Shown here one piece after another: positions 1 through 7,444 of a DNA stretch of 21,269 bases. The stretch is from assembly GCA_024958995.1 (NCBI GenBank), contig JANXGZ010000074.1, positions 1 through 21,269 on the forward strand, in the 5' to 3' direction. The position numbers were made by a program, and so were the translations under genes. Origin of the DNA: Methylococcales bacterium. GTDB lineage: Bacteria; Pseudomonadota; Gammaproteobacteria; Methylococcales; UBA1147. The notes under the pieces are model-generated. The model was not told where the DNA came from and ran no database searches. It worked only from the letters and a program-made list of their open reading frames with translations. The stretch's first letter is position 1. Every line of letters begins with the position of its first letter.

Positions 1-1871
1 TTGATCACGTTTTTGCAGTCATCCACATGAATCACAATCCCCGTTCCGGGATTAAAGAAACCGATAATCGGGTCACCCGGAATCGGCCGACAGCATTTCG
101 CCAGGGTGGTAACCATATCTTCCGTTCCCTTAATAAACAAAGGGAACCCGGAAGACCTGCCCGTTTCACCGCAGTTCGACCCTACGATTTTCGCCTCCAG
201 AAAAAAGCGATTGACCAGCAGGAAAGGCAAACGGTTTCCCAGTCCGATATCCTCTAGCAGAGCATCCAGGAAAGCGTATTCCAGTATTTTCTGGACATCC
301 TCGAGCCGTTCTTCGGAAACATTTCCCAACTTTATTCCGTGTGCATTGAGCTCTTTGTCCAACAGTCGGCGCCCGAGGGTAATAGCCTCCTTTTTTTTGA
401 AGTTTTGAAGGTAGGTACGGATCGCTGAACGCGCCTTCACGGTGACGACAAAGTTCAGCCACAAAGGGTTGGGCCGTGCCCATTCCCCGGTGATTACATC
501 AACGGTCTGCCCGTTCTCCAATCGAGTCTGCAACGGAACAAGCACCATGTTGACCCTGGCCGATGCAGTTGTATTACCCACATCAGTATGTACGGCATAT
601 GCGAAATCTACGACCGTTGCTCCCTTGGGAAGCTTCACGATGGCACCCTTGGGCGTAAACACATAAACCTGTTGAGGAAACAGGTCAACCTTGAGGTTAT
701 CGATGAATTCCAGCGAATTACCGGCACTCTTCTGAACCTCAAGCAATTCCCTCAACCACTCGTTTGTTGGTTCGTGGCTGTAGGACAGCTTATTGGCATC
801 CCCCTTGTATAGCCAGTGGGCAGCAATCCCCGACTCAGCCATCCTGTGCATTTCACGAGTTCTGATCTGCATTTCCAGAAACAGGCCGTAGGGCCCCACC
901 AGCACCGTATGAAGCGACTGGTATCCGTTTTCCTTGGGTAGCGCCATATAGTCCTTGAAGCGTCCGGGAACCGGCTTGTACAAGGAATGCATCACGCCGA
1001 GCGCGCGGTAACCATCGTCCGGTTCTTCAACCACCAGTCGGTACGCGTAAACATCGAACACCTCCGACAGGGAAATGTTCTTATCGACCATCTTTTGATA
1101 GATGCTGTAGAGGTTCTTTTCGCGACCGTAGACTTGGCACCTTAAATCGCTGTCGTCCAGCCGTTTCTTGATGGTGGCTTCGATCTTTCCAACCACTTCC
1201 TTACGCCGTCCACGGGCATTTCTGACCGCTTTGTCAATCACATGGTAACGAAGCGGGTGCATTGCCTGAAAAGCCAGCTCGGAAAGTTCGATCCGGATAT
1301 TGTTCATCCCGAGACGATTGGCCAGCGGAACGTAGATCTCTAGCGTTTCGCGTGCAATCCGCCTTTTCTTGTCCGGCGGCATTACGCCCAAGGTTCGCAT
1401 GTTGTGAACCCGGTCCGCCAGTTTCACGATGATGACCCGCAGGTCGCGGGCCATGGCGAGAAACATCTTGCGGACATTTTCGGCCTGAGCCTCGGCCCTG
1501 GACCTGGAGTCCAGCTGGGTTAGTTTGCTGACTCCATCCACCAGATCCGCGACAGTTTTACCGAATTCCCCCGAAATGTTGCCCTTCGAAACATCGGTAT
1601 CCTCGATCACGTCGTGCAGGATCGCTGCCGTTATGGCGTTGCCGTCCAAACGCATTTCGGCCAGAATCAGCGCAACGGAAAGGGGATGGCAGATATAGGC
1701 TTCGCCACTCAGGCGAACCTGGTTCGAGTGGGCCTGGGCTCCGAAACGATATGCTTTGAGAACCTTCTCGACTTGCTTCTGCCCAAGATAGGTTTGCAGA
1801 ACGCCCACCAGCTGTCGAACCAGCTTTTCCTCCAGCAATGAAACTTCATTTGGGATCGCAAGATCAGTCAT
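1..1871 (-). CDS. spoT: Bifunctional (p)ppGpp synthetase/hydrolase SpoT, 3' end outside window
   Basis: Makes and degrades the stringent-response alarmone (p)ppGpp in the cytoplasm. I translated the minus strand from the ATG at 1869-1871; 623 codons stay open to the window edge. An in-frame TGA lies two codons upstream of that ATG, which fixes the start. Domains in order: HD hydrolase with HDVIED at residues 86-91; synthetase with RFKDY at 304-308 and EMQIRT near 333-338; TGS near 402-460; and a Cys-rich RIS region with KCCRPIPGD shortly before the cut. The RFKD form of the RXKD motif and the intact HD/ED residues point to a bifunctional SpoT/Rel rather than a synthetase-only RelA, which carries EXDD. 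Family members run to about 700 residues, so roughly 80-100 C-terminal residues (rest of RIS plus ACT) are missing here. It lies 129 nt downstream of rpoZ on the same strand, the common order. Confidence 0.97.
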   Translation of the reverse strand, partial: MTDLAIPNEVSLLEEKLVRQLVGVLQTYLGQKQVEKVLKAYRFGAQAHSNQVRLSGEAYICHPLSVALILAEMRLDGNAITAAILHDVIEDTDVSKGNISGEFGKTVADLVDGVSKLTQLDSRSRAEAQAENVRKMFLAMARDLRVIIVKLADRVHNMRTLGVMPPDKKRRIARETLEIYVPLANRLGMNNIRIELSELAFQAMHPLRYHVIDKAVRNARGRRKEVVGKIEATIKKRLDDSDLRCQVYGREKNLYSIYQKMVDKNISLSEVFDVYAYRLVVEEPDDGYRALGVMHSLYKPVPGRFKDYMALPKENGYQSLHTVLVGPYGLFLEMQIRTREMHRMAESGIAAHWLYKGDANKLSYSHEPTNEWLRELLEVQKSAGNSLEFIDNLKVDLFPQQVYVFTPKGAIVKLPKGATVVDFAYAVHTDVGNTTASARVNMVLVPLQTRLENGQTVDVITGEWARPNPLWLNFVVTVKARSAIRTYLQNFKKKEAITLGRRLLDKELNAHGIKLGNVSEERLEDVQKILEYAFLDALLEDIGLGNRLPFLLVNRFFLEAKIVGSNCGETGRSSGFPLFIKGTEDMVTTLAKCCRPIPGDPIIGFFNPGTGIVIHVDDCKNVI

Positions 1872-2000
1872 AACGTTTCAGGGAAACCGATTCCGCTCCC
1901 AGCCTTCTCGAAGATCTAAACCAGCTTCATATAAAAACCACCGCCATTCTGCCGCTTAGGGTGTTTTTTCAACTACCGAAAAATTAGGCTGTACCGGCCG

Positions 2001-2300
2001 TCACTCTCCGACTGGCGGCTCCTTCGCCACGGTTGCTCCAGCCGCCGACATCTCGGTGGTTTCTTCTTCGGTTACTTTCTCAGCAAATTCAACCGGCTCG
2101 CTCTTTGATTCGTAATGGTCGGCCAAGATATGATCGCCCGCAATTTCGCGCAGAGCGACCACGGTAGCCTTGTCATTCTCCCATTCAACTTTCGGATCCT
2201 TTCCCTGATCAAGTTCCCGGGCTCGCTTCGTAGCCAGTAACACCAGCTCAAAGTGGTCTTTTACCTTGGCCAAACAATCTTCAACAGTCACTCTCGCCAT
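2001..2300 (-). CDS. rpoZ: DNA-directed RNA polymerase omega subunit
   Basis: Small subunit that helps assemble RNA polymerase by binding the beta-prime subunit; in proteobacteria it also forms part of a ppGpp binding site. The 99-residue product starts [20 protein letters not shown] and continues with [13 protein letters not shown], the omega signature, then [10 protein letters not shown]. The C-terminal tail (about residues 70-99) is acidic, Ala/Glu-rich and low in complexity, as is usual for this family. An AGAGGA ribosome site sits 8 nt before the ATG. spoT follows, which matches the widespread rpoZ-spoT linkage and the ppGpp connection. gmk, which precedes rpoZ in E. coli, is not upstream here; a DUF3501 gene is found instead, 215 nt away. 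Confidence 0.97.
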   Translation of the reverse strand: MARVTVEDCLAKVKDHFELVLLATKRARELDQGKDPKVEWENDKATVVALREIAGDHILADHYESKSEPVEFAEKVTEEETTEMSAAGATVAKEPPVGE

Positions 2301-2350
2301 TAATTCTATCCTCTGTTAATCAGGGTAATGAAAATTCAGTTAGTTATTGA

Positions 2351-2379
2351 ATTATAAAGCAGTGTGGTCTGCCTGGCCA
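2351..2379 (-). promoter_or_regulatory. Candidate sigma70 promoter for rpoZ(-spoT)
   Basis: On the minus strand a perfect TATAAT (plus positions 2351-2356) is preceded at 17-nt spacing by TGGCCA (2374-2379), a 4/6 match to TTGACA. Predicted start of transcription is near 2344, about 44 nt before the rpoZ ATG. The -35 hexamer sits exactly at the centre of the 26-bp palindrome at 2364-2389. This is inferred from sequence only. Confidence 0.45.
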
Positions 2380-2389
2380 GACAGACCAC
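2364..2389. repeat. 26-bp near-perfect palindrome upstream of rpoZ
   Basis: The left arm GTGGTCTGCCTGG and right arm CCAGACAGACCAC are inverted copies with one mismatched pair, and the core CTGGCCAG is itself palindromic. In minus-strand RNA the mismatch becomes a G-U pair, so a stable hairpin can form. It could be the transcription end of the DUF3501 operon, although only a weak T-rich stretch (GCTTTAT) follows, or an operator over the putative rpoZ -35 element. The structure is seen directly; its role is not decided. Confidence 0.6.
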
Positions 2390-2515
2390 CGCTTGGCTCG
2401 GCCTCCCTAACCAATCGTCTTGCAAAATCGGAAGATAGGAATCTCCAAAACCGCCCCAACCGAACGAGACAGAAGCGAGCAGGGCTCAACGCAGGGTAAA
2501 AAACCGGCCCGACAG

Positions 2516-3097
2516 CTATTCAAAATCGGCTGACAAGCAATTGCGGACCGGTTCCGACACCGCTACGGAGAAGGAATAAAACTCGTGATCAATGCCGGCC
2601 GAAAGATCGCGTCCGCTGCTAAGATCATTGATCATTGCGGGAGTAAATTCAAAACGCAGGAAATGAACCGCCGAAGTGGCCTGGTCGTTGGTCCGTTCGA
2701 GGTCTTCATCGGCAAACGGCACCACAGCATCGTGTCCTGAAATCTGCATCCAGATGCAGTCCTCGACCCGTTTCAGCAAGGCTAGTTGTTCCCGACGTTC
2801 ATCGGGATCACCGTACTCGAGCATGAAGGTCGCCTTCAGGTTCTTCCCGTCTGGGATCAGTGGATTATACGCTTCCAGTTCCTGCTCAATACCGGCTTTG
2901 TCAAAGATCCGTTCAACACGAAGCATCTCCTGAATCTGATATTGAATGGTCAGGCGGTCTTCAAAATACAGGCTGGCATGAGCACCGATCGCCAGCCGTC
3001 TGTAGCGCTTGTGATTGATGACCCGGCTACGAAAAGATTCGCGAAATTCAGCATATTGTTCCAGCGAGTAAAGATCTGACCGCTTGAGTTTTTCCAT
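2516..3097 (-). CDS. DUF3501 family protein
   Basis: A 193-residue cytoplasmic protein of the DUF3501 family; its biochemical function is unknown to me. Recognisable stretches are the N-terminal L-x-R-x-D-L-x-S-L-E-x-Y segment (residues 3-15), the core LYFEDRLTIQYQIQEMLRVE (about 43-62), AYNPLIPDGKNLKATFMLEY (about 78-97) and SAVHFLRFEF (about 142-151). It has no signal peptide, membrane segment or cysteine motif. Its ATG lies 2 nt after the stop codon of the Fe-S protein gene, with GGA about 8 nt before the ATG, so translation is probably coupled. The DUF3501 / Fe-S protein / rubrerythrin trio recurs in proteobacteria, which suggests a partner or assembly role for the Fe-S protein; that part is inference. 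Confidence 0.88.
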   Translation of the reverse strand: MEKLKRSDLYSLEQYAEFRESFRSRVINHKRYRRLAIGAHASLYFEDRLTIQYQIQEMLRVERIFDKAGIEQELEAYNPLIPDGKNLKATFMLEYGDPDERREQLALLKRVEDCIWMQISGHDAVVPFADEDLERTNDQATSAVHFLRFEFTPAMINDLSSGRDLSAGIDHEFYSFSVAVSEPVRNCLSADFE

Positions 3098-3099
3098 GT

Positions 3100-4443
3100 T
3101 TAAATTCCGTAGGCTAGGCGCAACAGTCCGAATGGACTAACGGATTTCCGGTCCTCTTCCAGACTTTCGACAATATGGTGGGCGGCGAGCGGGCAATCAC
3201 TGGCCACATGATCCACGTCCGATCGTTTGATCTTGTTGAGGATCGGACGGCAGATCTTTCTCGAAATCTCGTGTGTCTCCTGCCTAACCCCGTAGGTTCC
3301 GTCATGGCCCGAGCAACGATCGATCATCTGAATCGAAGTGCCCGGAACCAGTGAGAGTATATCCCTGGTTTTTGGGCCGATATTCTGGACCCGCTGATGA
3401 CACGGAGCGTGGTAGGCGATCTCACCCAACGAGTTCTCAAAATCGAGTTTCAACCTGCCTTCCTTGTGACGCAAGGCCAGATATTCGAAAGGGTCGAAAA
3501 TATTCTTTCGTACTAGGTGTACATCTTCATCTTCGGGAAACATCAACGGAATTTCCTGCTTGAACATCAAAACACAAGACGGGATCGGAGCAACAATGTC
3601 ATAGCCGTCGTCGATCAACCGTTTTAGTTCAGGAATGTTCACTTCCTTTGCTGCGGCAGCGGATTCCAGGTCGCCGATCTCCAGCTTTGGCATCCCGCAG
3701 CAACGTTCCGTTCCTGTCAACCTCACATCGATCCCATTGTGTTCAAGCACCGCCACCATATCCTCAACCAGCTCTGGCTCGTTTCGGTTTCCGTAACAGG
3801 TCACAAAAACGGCAACCTTACCCCTGGTTCGGGACGTCGGCTCCGGCATGAAGGACTGCCCTTCCTTGTCGGAAAAACGCTTCCTCAGGGTGTCCCGGTG
3901 GTAGAAAGGGAAGTGAGCATCCCGATGGATCCCCAATGTTTTTTCCATGAAGAGACGGCCCACAGCACTGGAACTTACTGCATTGAACGCTTCGCTAATG
4001 ACCGGCATTCCGGCGATAGAGCCCACGGTATCCTGTTCGCTCAACACCCGGTCACGGATGGTAGTGTCTCCGTTCCTGTGCTTGATGGCCTTAGCTCGGA
4101 GCATGAGATGCGGAAAATCAACATTCCAGGAATGAGGCGGAACGTAGGGACACTTGGTCATGAAGCACAGGTCGCACAGGTAACACTGATCTACAACCTT
4201 ACCGTAGTCTGCCTTGTCTACTCCGTCCACTTCCATGGTTTCTGATTCATCCACCAGGTCAAACAGGGTCGGAAAGGAGTTACAAAGACTGACGCAGCGA
4301 CGGCAGCCATGACAGATATCGAAAACCCGTTCTAGCTCCCTGTTCAGGTTGTCCTGGTCGTAAAATTCCGGATTTTTCCAGTCCAAGGGCTGGCGACTCG
4401 GAGCATCAAGGCTTCCTTCCCTATTTTCAGTCAATTCTGCCAT
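3100..4443 (-). CDS. GlpC/HdrD-like (Fe-S)-binding oxidoreductase subunit
   Basis: A 447-residue cytoplasmic protein that probably moves electrons between a donor and a CCG-type centre. The N-terminal half carries two [4Fe-4S] ferredoxin-type sites: C44-x2-C47-x2-C50-x3-C54 and C87-x2-C90-x2-C93-x4-C98. The C-terminal half carries two cysteine-rich CCG domains: the first with C216 and C248-C249-G, the second with C348, C377-S-G and C417. In the second domain the usual CC-G is CSG (DRCSGHDGTYG), so one ligand cysteine is replaced, which should alter or abolish a second non-cubane cluster. The architecture resembles GlpC and HdrD, but no glpA/glpB, flavoprotein or HdrABC partner is nearby. Rubrerythrin precedes it and DUF3501 follows after 2 nt, so I place it in that redox module. 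The substrate is unknown. Confidence 0.9.
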   Translation of the reverse strand: MAELTENREGSLDAPSRQPLDWKNPEFYDQDNLNRELERVFDICHGCRRCVSLCNSFPTLFDLVDESETMEVDGVDKADYGKVVDQCYLCDLCFMTKCPYVPPHSWNVDFPHLMLRAKAIKHRNGDTTIRDRVLSEQDTVGSIAGMPVISEAFNAVSSSAVGRLFMEKTLGIHRDAHFPFYHRDTLRKRFSDKEGQSFMPEPTSRTRGKVAVFVTCYGNRNEPELVEDMVAVLEHNGIDVRLTGTERCCGMPKLEIGDLESAAAAKEVNIPELKRLIDDGYDIVAPIPSCVLMFKQEIPLMFPEDEDVHLVRKNIFDPFEYLALRHKEGRLKLDFENSLGEIAYHAPCHQRVQNIGPKTRDILSLVPGTSIQMIDRCSGHDGTYGVRQETHEISRKICRPILNKIKRSDVDHVASDCPLAAHHIVESLEEDRKSVSPFGLLRLAYGI

Positions 4444-4551
4444 CGTTCACTAACAGTTCTCGGTTAATTTAGAGGATGATACGGCTCCACATCCTGCTCA
4501 ATCACGGGTAACGGAGTGTAGAGCTGAACCGGCGGGAAATTCGCCACCCGA

Positions 4552-4584
4552 AAAACATGAAACCGGGCATTCGCCCGGTTTCAT
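4552..4584 (-). terminator. Intrinsic terminator after the rubrerythrin gene
   Basis: A perfect 12-bp stem (4557-4568 paired with 4573-4584) has a 4-nt loop, and on the minus strand it is followed by GTTTTT. It begins 22 nt after the rubrerythrin stop codon and 109 nt before the Fe-S protein ATG. It should therefore end most rubrerythrin transcripts and leave the Fe-S / DUF3501 pair with read-through or a promoter of its own. Confidence 0.85.
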
Positions 4585-4606
4585 CGGCCCGCTAAAAAAG
4601 CGGAAA

Positions 4607-5026
4607 TCAATTATCCAGGCCGTCCAGCGCTTTCTGAAACCGGTTGGCGTGCGAGCGCTCGGCCTTTGCCAGCGTTTCGAACCAGTCCGCAATTTCGTCC
4701 ATACTCTCCTCGCGAGCTGTTTTTGCCATGCCCGGATACATGTCGGTGTATTCGTGGGTTTCACCTGCAATGGCTGCTTTCAGGTTCAGCTCGGTGGTTC
4801 CAATCGGTTCACCCGTTGCTGGATCACCGACTTCCTCCAGGTACTCGAGGTGGCCGTGGGCATGACCGGTTTCACCTTCCGCAGTTGAACGGAAGACAGC
4901 TGAAACGTCATTGTAGCCTTCGACATCTGCTTTCTGCGCAAAATAAAGGTAACGACGGTTTGCCTGAGATTCGCCTGCAAATGCAGCTTTCAGATTTTCT
5001 TCGGTTTTAGAACCCGATAACGACAT
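4607..5026 (-). CDS. Rubrerythrin-family diiron protein lacking the rubredoxin domain
   Basis: A 139-residue four-helix ferritin-like protein, probably a peroxide-reducing or electron-storing diiron enzyme of the cytoplasm. Metal ligands are visible: E19 in AGESQANRRY, E52-x2-H55 in EGETGH, E89/E92 in AGETHEY, and E123-x2-H126 in ERSH. Classical rubrerythrin continues with a C-terminal rubredoxin-type CxxC...CxxC domain; this one ends after the second helix pair, so its electrons must come from another protein. The Fe-S protein gene just downstream is an obvious candidate. Translation starts from a strong AAGGAGG site 5 nt before the ATG, which suggests high expression. The strong terminator after it separates its dosage from the downstream genes. 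Confidence 0.93.
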   Translation of the reverse strand: MSLSGSKTEENLKAAFAGESQANRRYLYFAQKADVEGYNDVSAVFRSTAEGETGHAHGHLEYLEEVGDPATGEPIGTTELNLKAAIAGETHEYTDMYPGMAKTAREESMDEIADWFETLAKAERSHANRFQKALDGLDN

Positions 5027-5188
5027 ACTAACCTCCTTCGTAAAATTCTATGAATGATGATTCTAGCCTATCAAATTTTAGAGAGTGCACAGTGAAAAGT
5101 AAAGAATCGTCGCGTCCAAGAAAACAGTCTATCCGGCGACTTTAAAGCACCCCCGTAACACGTCCAAAAGCAGGTGCGTAGGGTACCT

Positions 5189-6403
5189 TTACCGTTCGGA
5201 ATCGATGTATTCAACCCACTGCTTTGCGGATTTCCGTGTATTGCTGTATTGCCGTGCCTTGACAAACGACTTTCTTGCCTCGCCATTGAAATGAAGTTCG
5301 TAGCAACTCATCCCGAACAGCAAATGTGCTTCGCCCGGCTTCTTGAGCCCACCTTTCTGCAGTGCCGTGAGTAGTTGGGCGTGGGCTTCCTTCCATTTTT
5401 CCTGTTCGATATAGATACGGCCAAGCTTAAAGGCAATCTCTCCCGTGGGGTCCACTGCAGACGCCTTCTTCAGCGCCAACACGGCTCTATCGTATTCGCG
5501 TGATAGAACCCACATATCAGCGACCTTCTCCCAGTTCTTCAAGGTGCCCTTCACCCTGTCAGCAACGATTTCGCGCATCATTAATTCTGCGGCCTTGTAT
5601 GGTGTTTCCTGGTACGACATCAGGTTTGCCAGGTTCAGGATATATCGCTCTTCGATGATAAAACCTTGGTTATAGGCTACTTCATTCGCAGCCAGTGCCT
5701 TTTCGTACTGATTCAGTTCCTGGTACAGCCCTATCAATTGCAGCCAGTAATCCCTGTTTGGCGGAAATCGCTCAATCAAGTCCTTCGCTATCTGAACAGC
5801 CTTCTTGTAATCACCGAGTTGGTAATGAATCGACAACAGCATCCTGTACCAGGATTCATCCGGCTTTCCCTTACCAGCGATCGCCTTGTTCATGTAAGCC
5901 TTCGCCTGTTGGTATTGTTTGAGCTGGTAGTAGACGCTGGCAAGCATCAGATATTGCTGACCGGTTGGAAATCTAATCCTAGACAGCCCTTCTTCAAGTA
6001 AGGTAACCGCCTTATCGGGTTTTCCATTAGAAGCGTAGAGCTCGCCCAAAGTGAGACGGGAAGCCGCTGCCTGTTTGTCAGGCAGCACATCGATCGCAAG
6101 GGACTGCTCCAACGCCTTTTCAGCATTGGCGTACTTCCCTTGCTCGATATGAACAAACGCTATGGTGCGCAGGATAACCGCCTTGTCCAGACTGTCTGAT
6201 TCCAGTTTGGGCAGCATCGCGTTCAGCTTGGCTAGGGCTTCCTGGTAAGCCGACTTTTCGATCAGGTCTTCAGCCCGCTGTAGAAGACGATAAGTCGGTC
6301 GGGAAACCGTCGCTGACCAGATGTCCGGCCCAACCAGCGATAAAACCAGGGCAAGTACCCAACCCGTGATGGCCAATCGATTGATCCTGTTCCCGAACTT
6401 CAT
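5189..6403 (-). CDS. TPR-repeat protein of the TonB2-type cluster
   Basis: A 404-residue exported or membrane-anchored protein. Residues about 10-30 (ITGWVLALVLSLVGPDIWSA) form a signal segment with a plausible cleavage site after WSA. The rest is almost wholly tetratricopeptide repeats, with typical pieces such as A-F-V-H-I-E-Q-G-K-Y-A-N-A-E-K-A, LGELYASNGKPDKAVTLLEE, VYYQLKQYQQAKAYMNKAI, YQLGDYKKAVQIAKDLI, LYQELNQYEKALAANEVAY and YDRAVLALKKASAVDP, so it is probably a periplasmic scaffold. Its ATG follows the tonB stop by 2 nt, with AAGG 5 nt before the start. Vibrio TonB2 loci carry a TPR gene at the same place. The role in TonB function is not clear from the sequence. No clear terminator follows it. 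Confidence 0.9.
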   Translation of the reverse strand: MKFGNRINRLAITGWVLALVLSLVGPDIWSATVSRPTYRLLQRAEDLIEKSAYQEALAKLNAMLPKLESDSLDKAVILRTIAFVHIEQGKYANAEKALEQSLAIDVLPDKQAAASRLTLGELYASNGKPDKAVTLLEEGLSRIRFPTGQQYLMLASVYYQLKQYQQAKAYMNKAIAGKGKPDESWYRMLLSIHYQLGDYKKAVQIAKDLIERFPPNRDYWLQLIGLYQELNQYEKALAANEVAYNQGFIIEERYILNLANLMSYQETPYKAAELMMREIVADRVKGTLKNWEKVADMWVLSREYDRAVLALKKASAVDPTGEIAFKLGRIYIEQEKWKEAHAQLLTALQKGGLKKPGEAHLLFGMSCYELHFNGEARKSFVKARQYSNTRKSAKQWVEYIDSER

Positions 6404-6405
6404 TC

Positions 6406-7032
6406 CTACCTTCTCAGTTTGAATTCCATCACCTGGACAGCACGTTGTTCAACCACCTCCCCAGCAATCACCTTGGGATTGAACTTCCACCTCGAAATAG
6501 CTCTGATTGCCGCGCGATTGAAAATGCTACTGGGGTACGCGTCCACCACAATCGGATTTACGACACGACCCTGTTCATTGATCACAAACTCGACCTGGAC
6601 CCAACCCTCGATTCCGCGGTTTGCCGCTCGCAATGGATATTGTGGTGGAACCCGAAATACCGGAATAAGGCCTGTACTGAGCGTCCCGGAAAATCCACCG
6701 ACCTGAAGACCGTCAACCAGGGATCCAGCTATTCGCGCATTGACCGGAACATCCAGATTCGGCATGTCAATCCGCATCTTTTGCCTTGGCGCGGTTTGCG
6801 CCGTGTTCATCTTGGGTGGTGACGGTTTCTTTTTCGGTGGCGGTTTTTTCGGCAGGGCCCGGCTACGCGTCCTCAAATCGGTGTCACGATCCAGACGGAC
6901 GAACTCGACCATCTTCAGGCCCCCTACTTCGGGAAGCCCTCCGTGCGACCGAATCATAATCTGCATCATCCAGAAAAGACTGAGCGTAACAATCAATCCC
7001 AGTCCAAAGGCCGAGAACAAATGTCGACTCAC
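6406..7032 (-). CDS. tonB: TonB-family energy transducer (TonB2 type)
   Basis: A 208-residue inner-membrane protein that carries proton-motive energy from ExbB/ExbD to outer-membrane receptors. A single N-terminal anchor (about residues 8-27) follows a short cytoplasmic tail. A Pro/Lys-rich periplasmic stretch (KKPPPKKKPSPPK, about 62-74) is short compared with E. coli TonB, as in TonB2 proteins. The C-terminal TonB domain (about 125-208) shows PPQYPLRAANRGIEGWVQVE, VINEQGRV and AAIRAISRWKFNPK. The start codon is GTG, read from the sequence at 7030-7032, and overlaps the exbD stop by 4 nt (GTGA). I see no TonB-dependent receptor gene in the window, so the ligand is unknown. Confidence 0.93.
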   Translation of the reverse strand: MSRHLFSAFGLGLIVTLSLFWMMQIMIRSHGGLPEVGGLKMVEFVRLDRDTDLRTRSRALPKKPPPKKKPSPPKMNTAQTAPRQKMRIDMPNLDVPVNARIAGSLVDGLQVGGFSGTLSTGLIPVFRVPPQYPLRAANRGIEGWVQVEFVINEQGRVVNPIVVDAYPSSIFNRAAIRAISRWKFNPKVIAGEVVEQRAVQVMEFKLRR

Positions 7033-7442
7033 TGCGATGAATGCTCCGTCGCGATCGACGCATTGGTGATCCCTGCCATCCGAATCTGATCCATGACTTC
7101 CACCAAGTGATGGGTTTTGGTATCACGATCCGCCGCAATGATTACCGAGCCCAGTGGATTCTCGGCATGCAGCCGGGCAACATTAGCACGAACTGCACGG
7201 ACATCAACTGCGCGTTTGTCGATCCAGACTTCGCCGTTGGCTCGGATCGAGACGATGATATTGCCACGCTCCTTGCGCTCGGCAGTTTCGGCTGTCGGGC
7301 GGTTGACATCAATTCCGGATTCCTTAACAAAGGACGTCGTTACGATAAAGAAGATCAGCATGATGAATACGATGTCCAGCATCGGTGTGAGGTTGATCTC
7401 CGGTTCCTGGTTCCCATCATACCGTTGTCTGCGGCGCCGCAT
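7029..7442 (-). CDS. exbD: ExbD-type biopolymer transport protein (TonB2 system)
   Basis: A 137-residue inner-membrane subunit of the proton channel that energises TonB. The Arg-rich cytoplasmic N-terminus (MRRRRQR) is followed by one membrane segment, about residues 21-40, which includes L-T-P-M-L-D-I-V-F. Asp23 in that segment is the conserved proton-carrying residue. The remainder is the periplasmic ExbD/TolR domain. It starts 2 nt after the exbB stop with GAGG just upstream, and its stop overlaps the tonB GTG. The clean chain of overlaps supports one polycistronic message and matched stoichiometry. Confidence 0.95.
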   Translation of the reverse strand: MRRRRQRYDGNQEPEINLTPMLDIVFIMLIFFIVTTSFVKESGIDVNRPTAETAERKERGNIIVSIRANGEVWIDKRAVDVRAVRANVARLHAENPLGSVIIAADRDTKTHHLVEVMDQIRMAGITNASIATEHSSQ

Positions 7443-7444
7443 GA

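Noticed and set aside
2369..2384. CTG-N10-CAG, formally like a LexA box, inside the palindrome upstream of rpoZ
   Set aside because: The core is GC-rich (CTGGCCAG lies inside), whereas gammaproteobacterial LexA boxes have an AT-rich core (CTGT-N8-ACAG). It follows from the longer palindrome and is probably chance.
3739..4245. A 168-codon open frame on the plus strand opposite the Fe-S protein gene
   Set aside because: It lies wholly within the gene carrying the cysteine cluster motifs, shows no family features and has no ribosome site.
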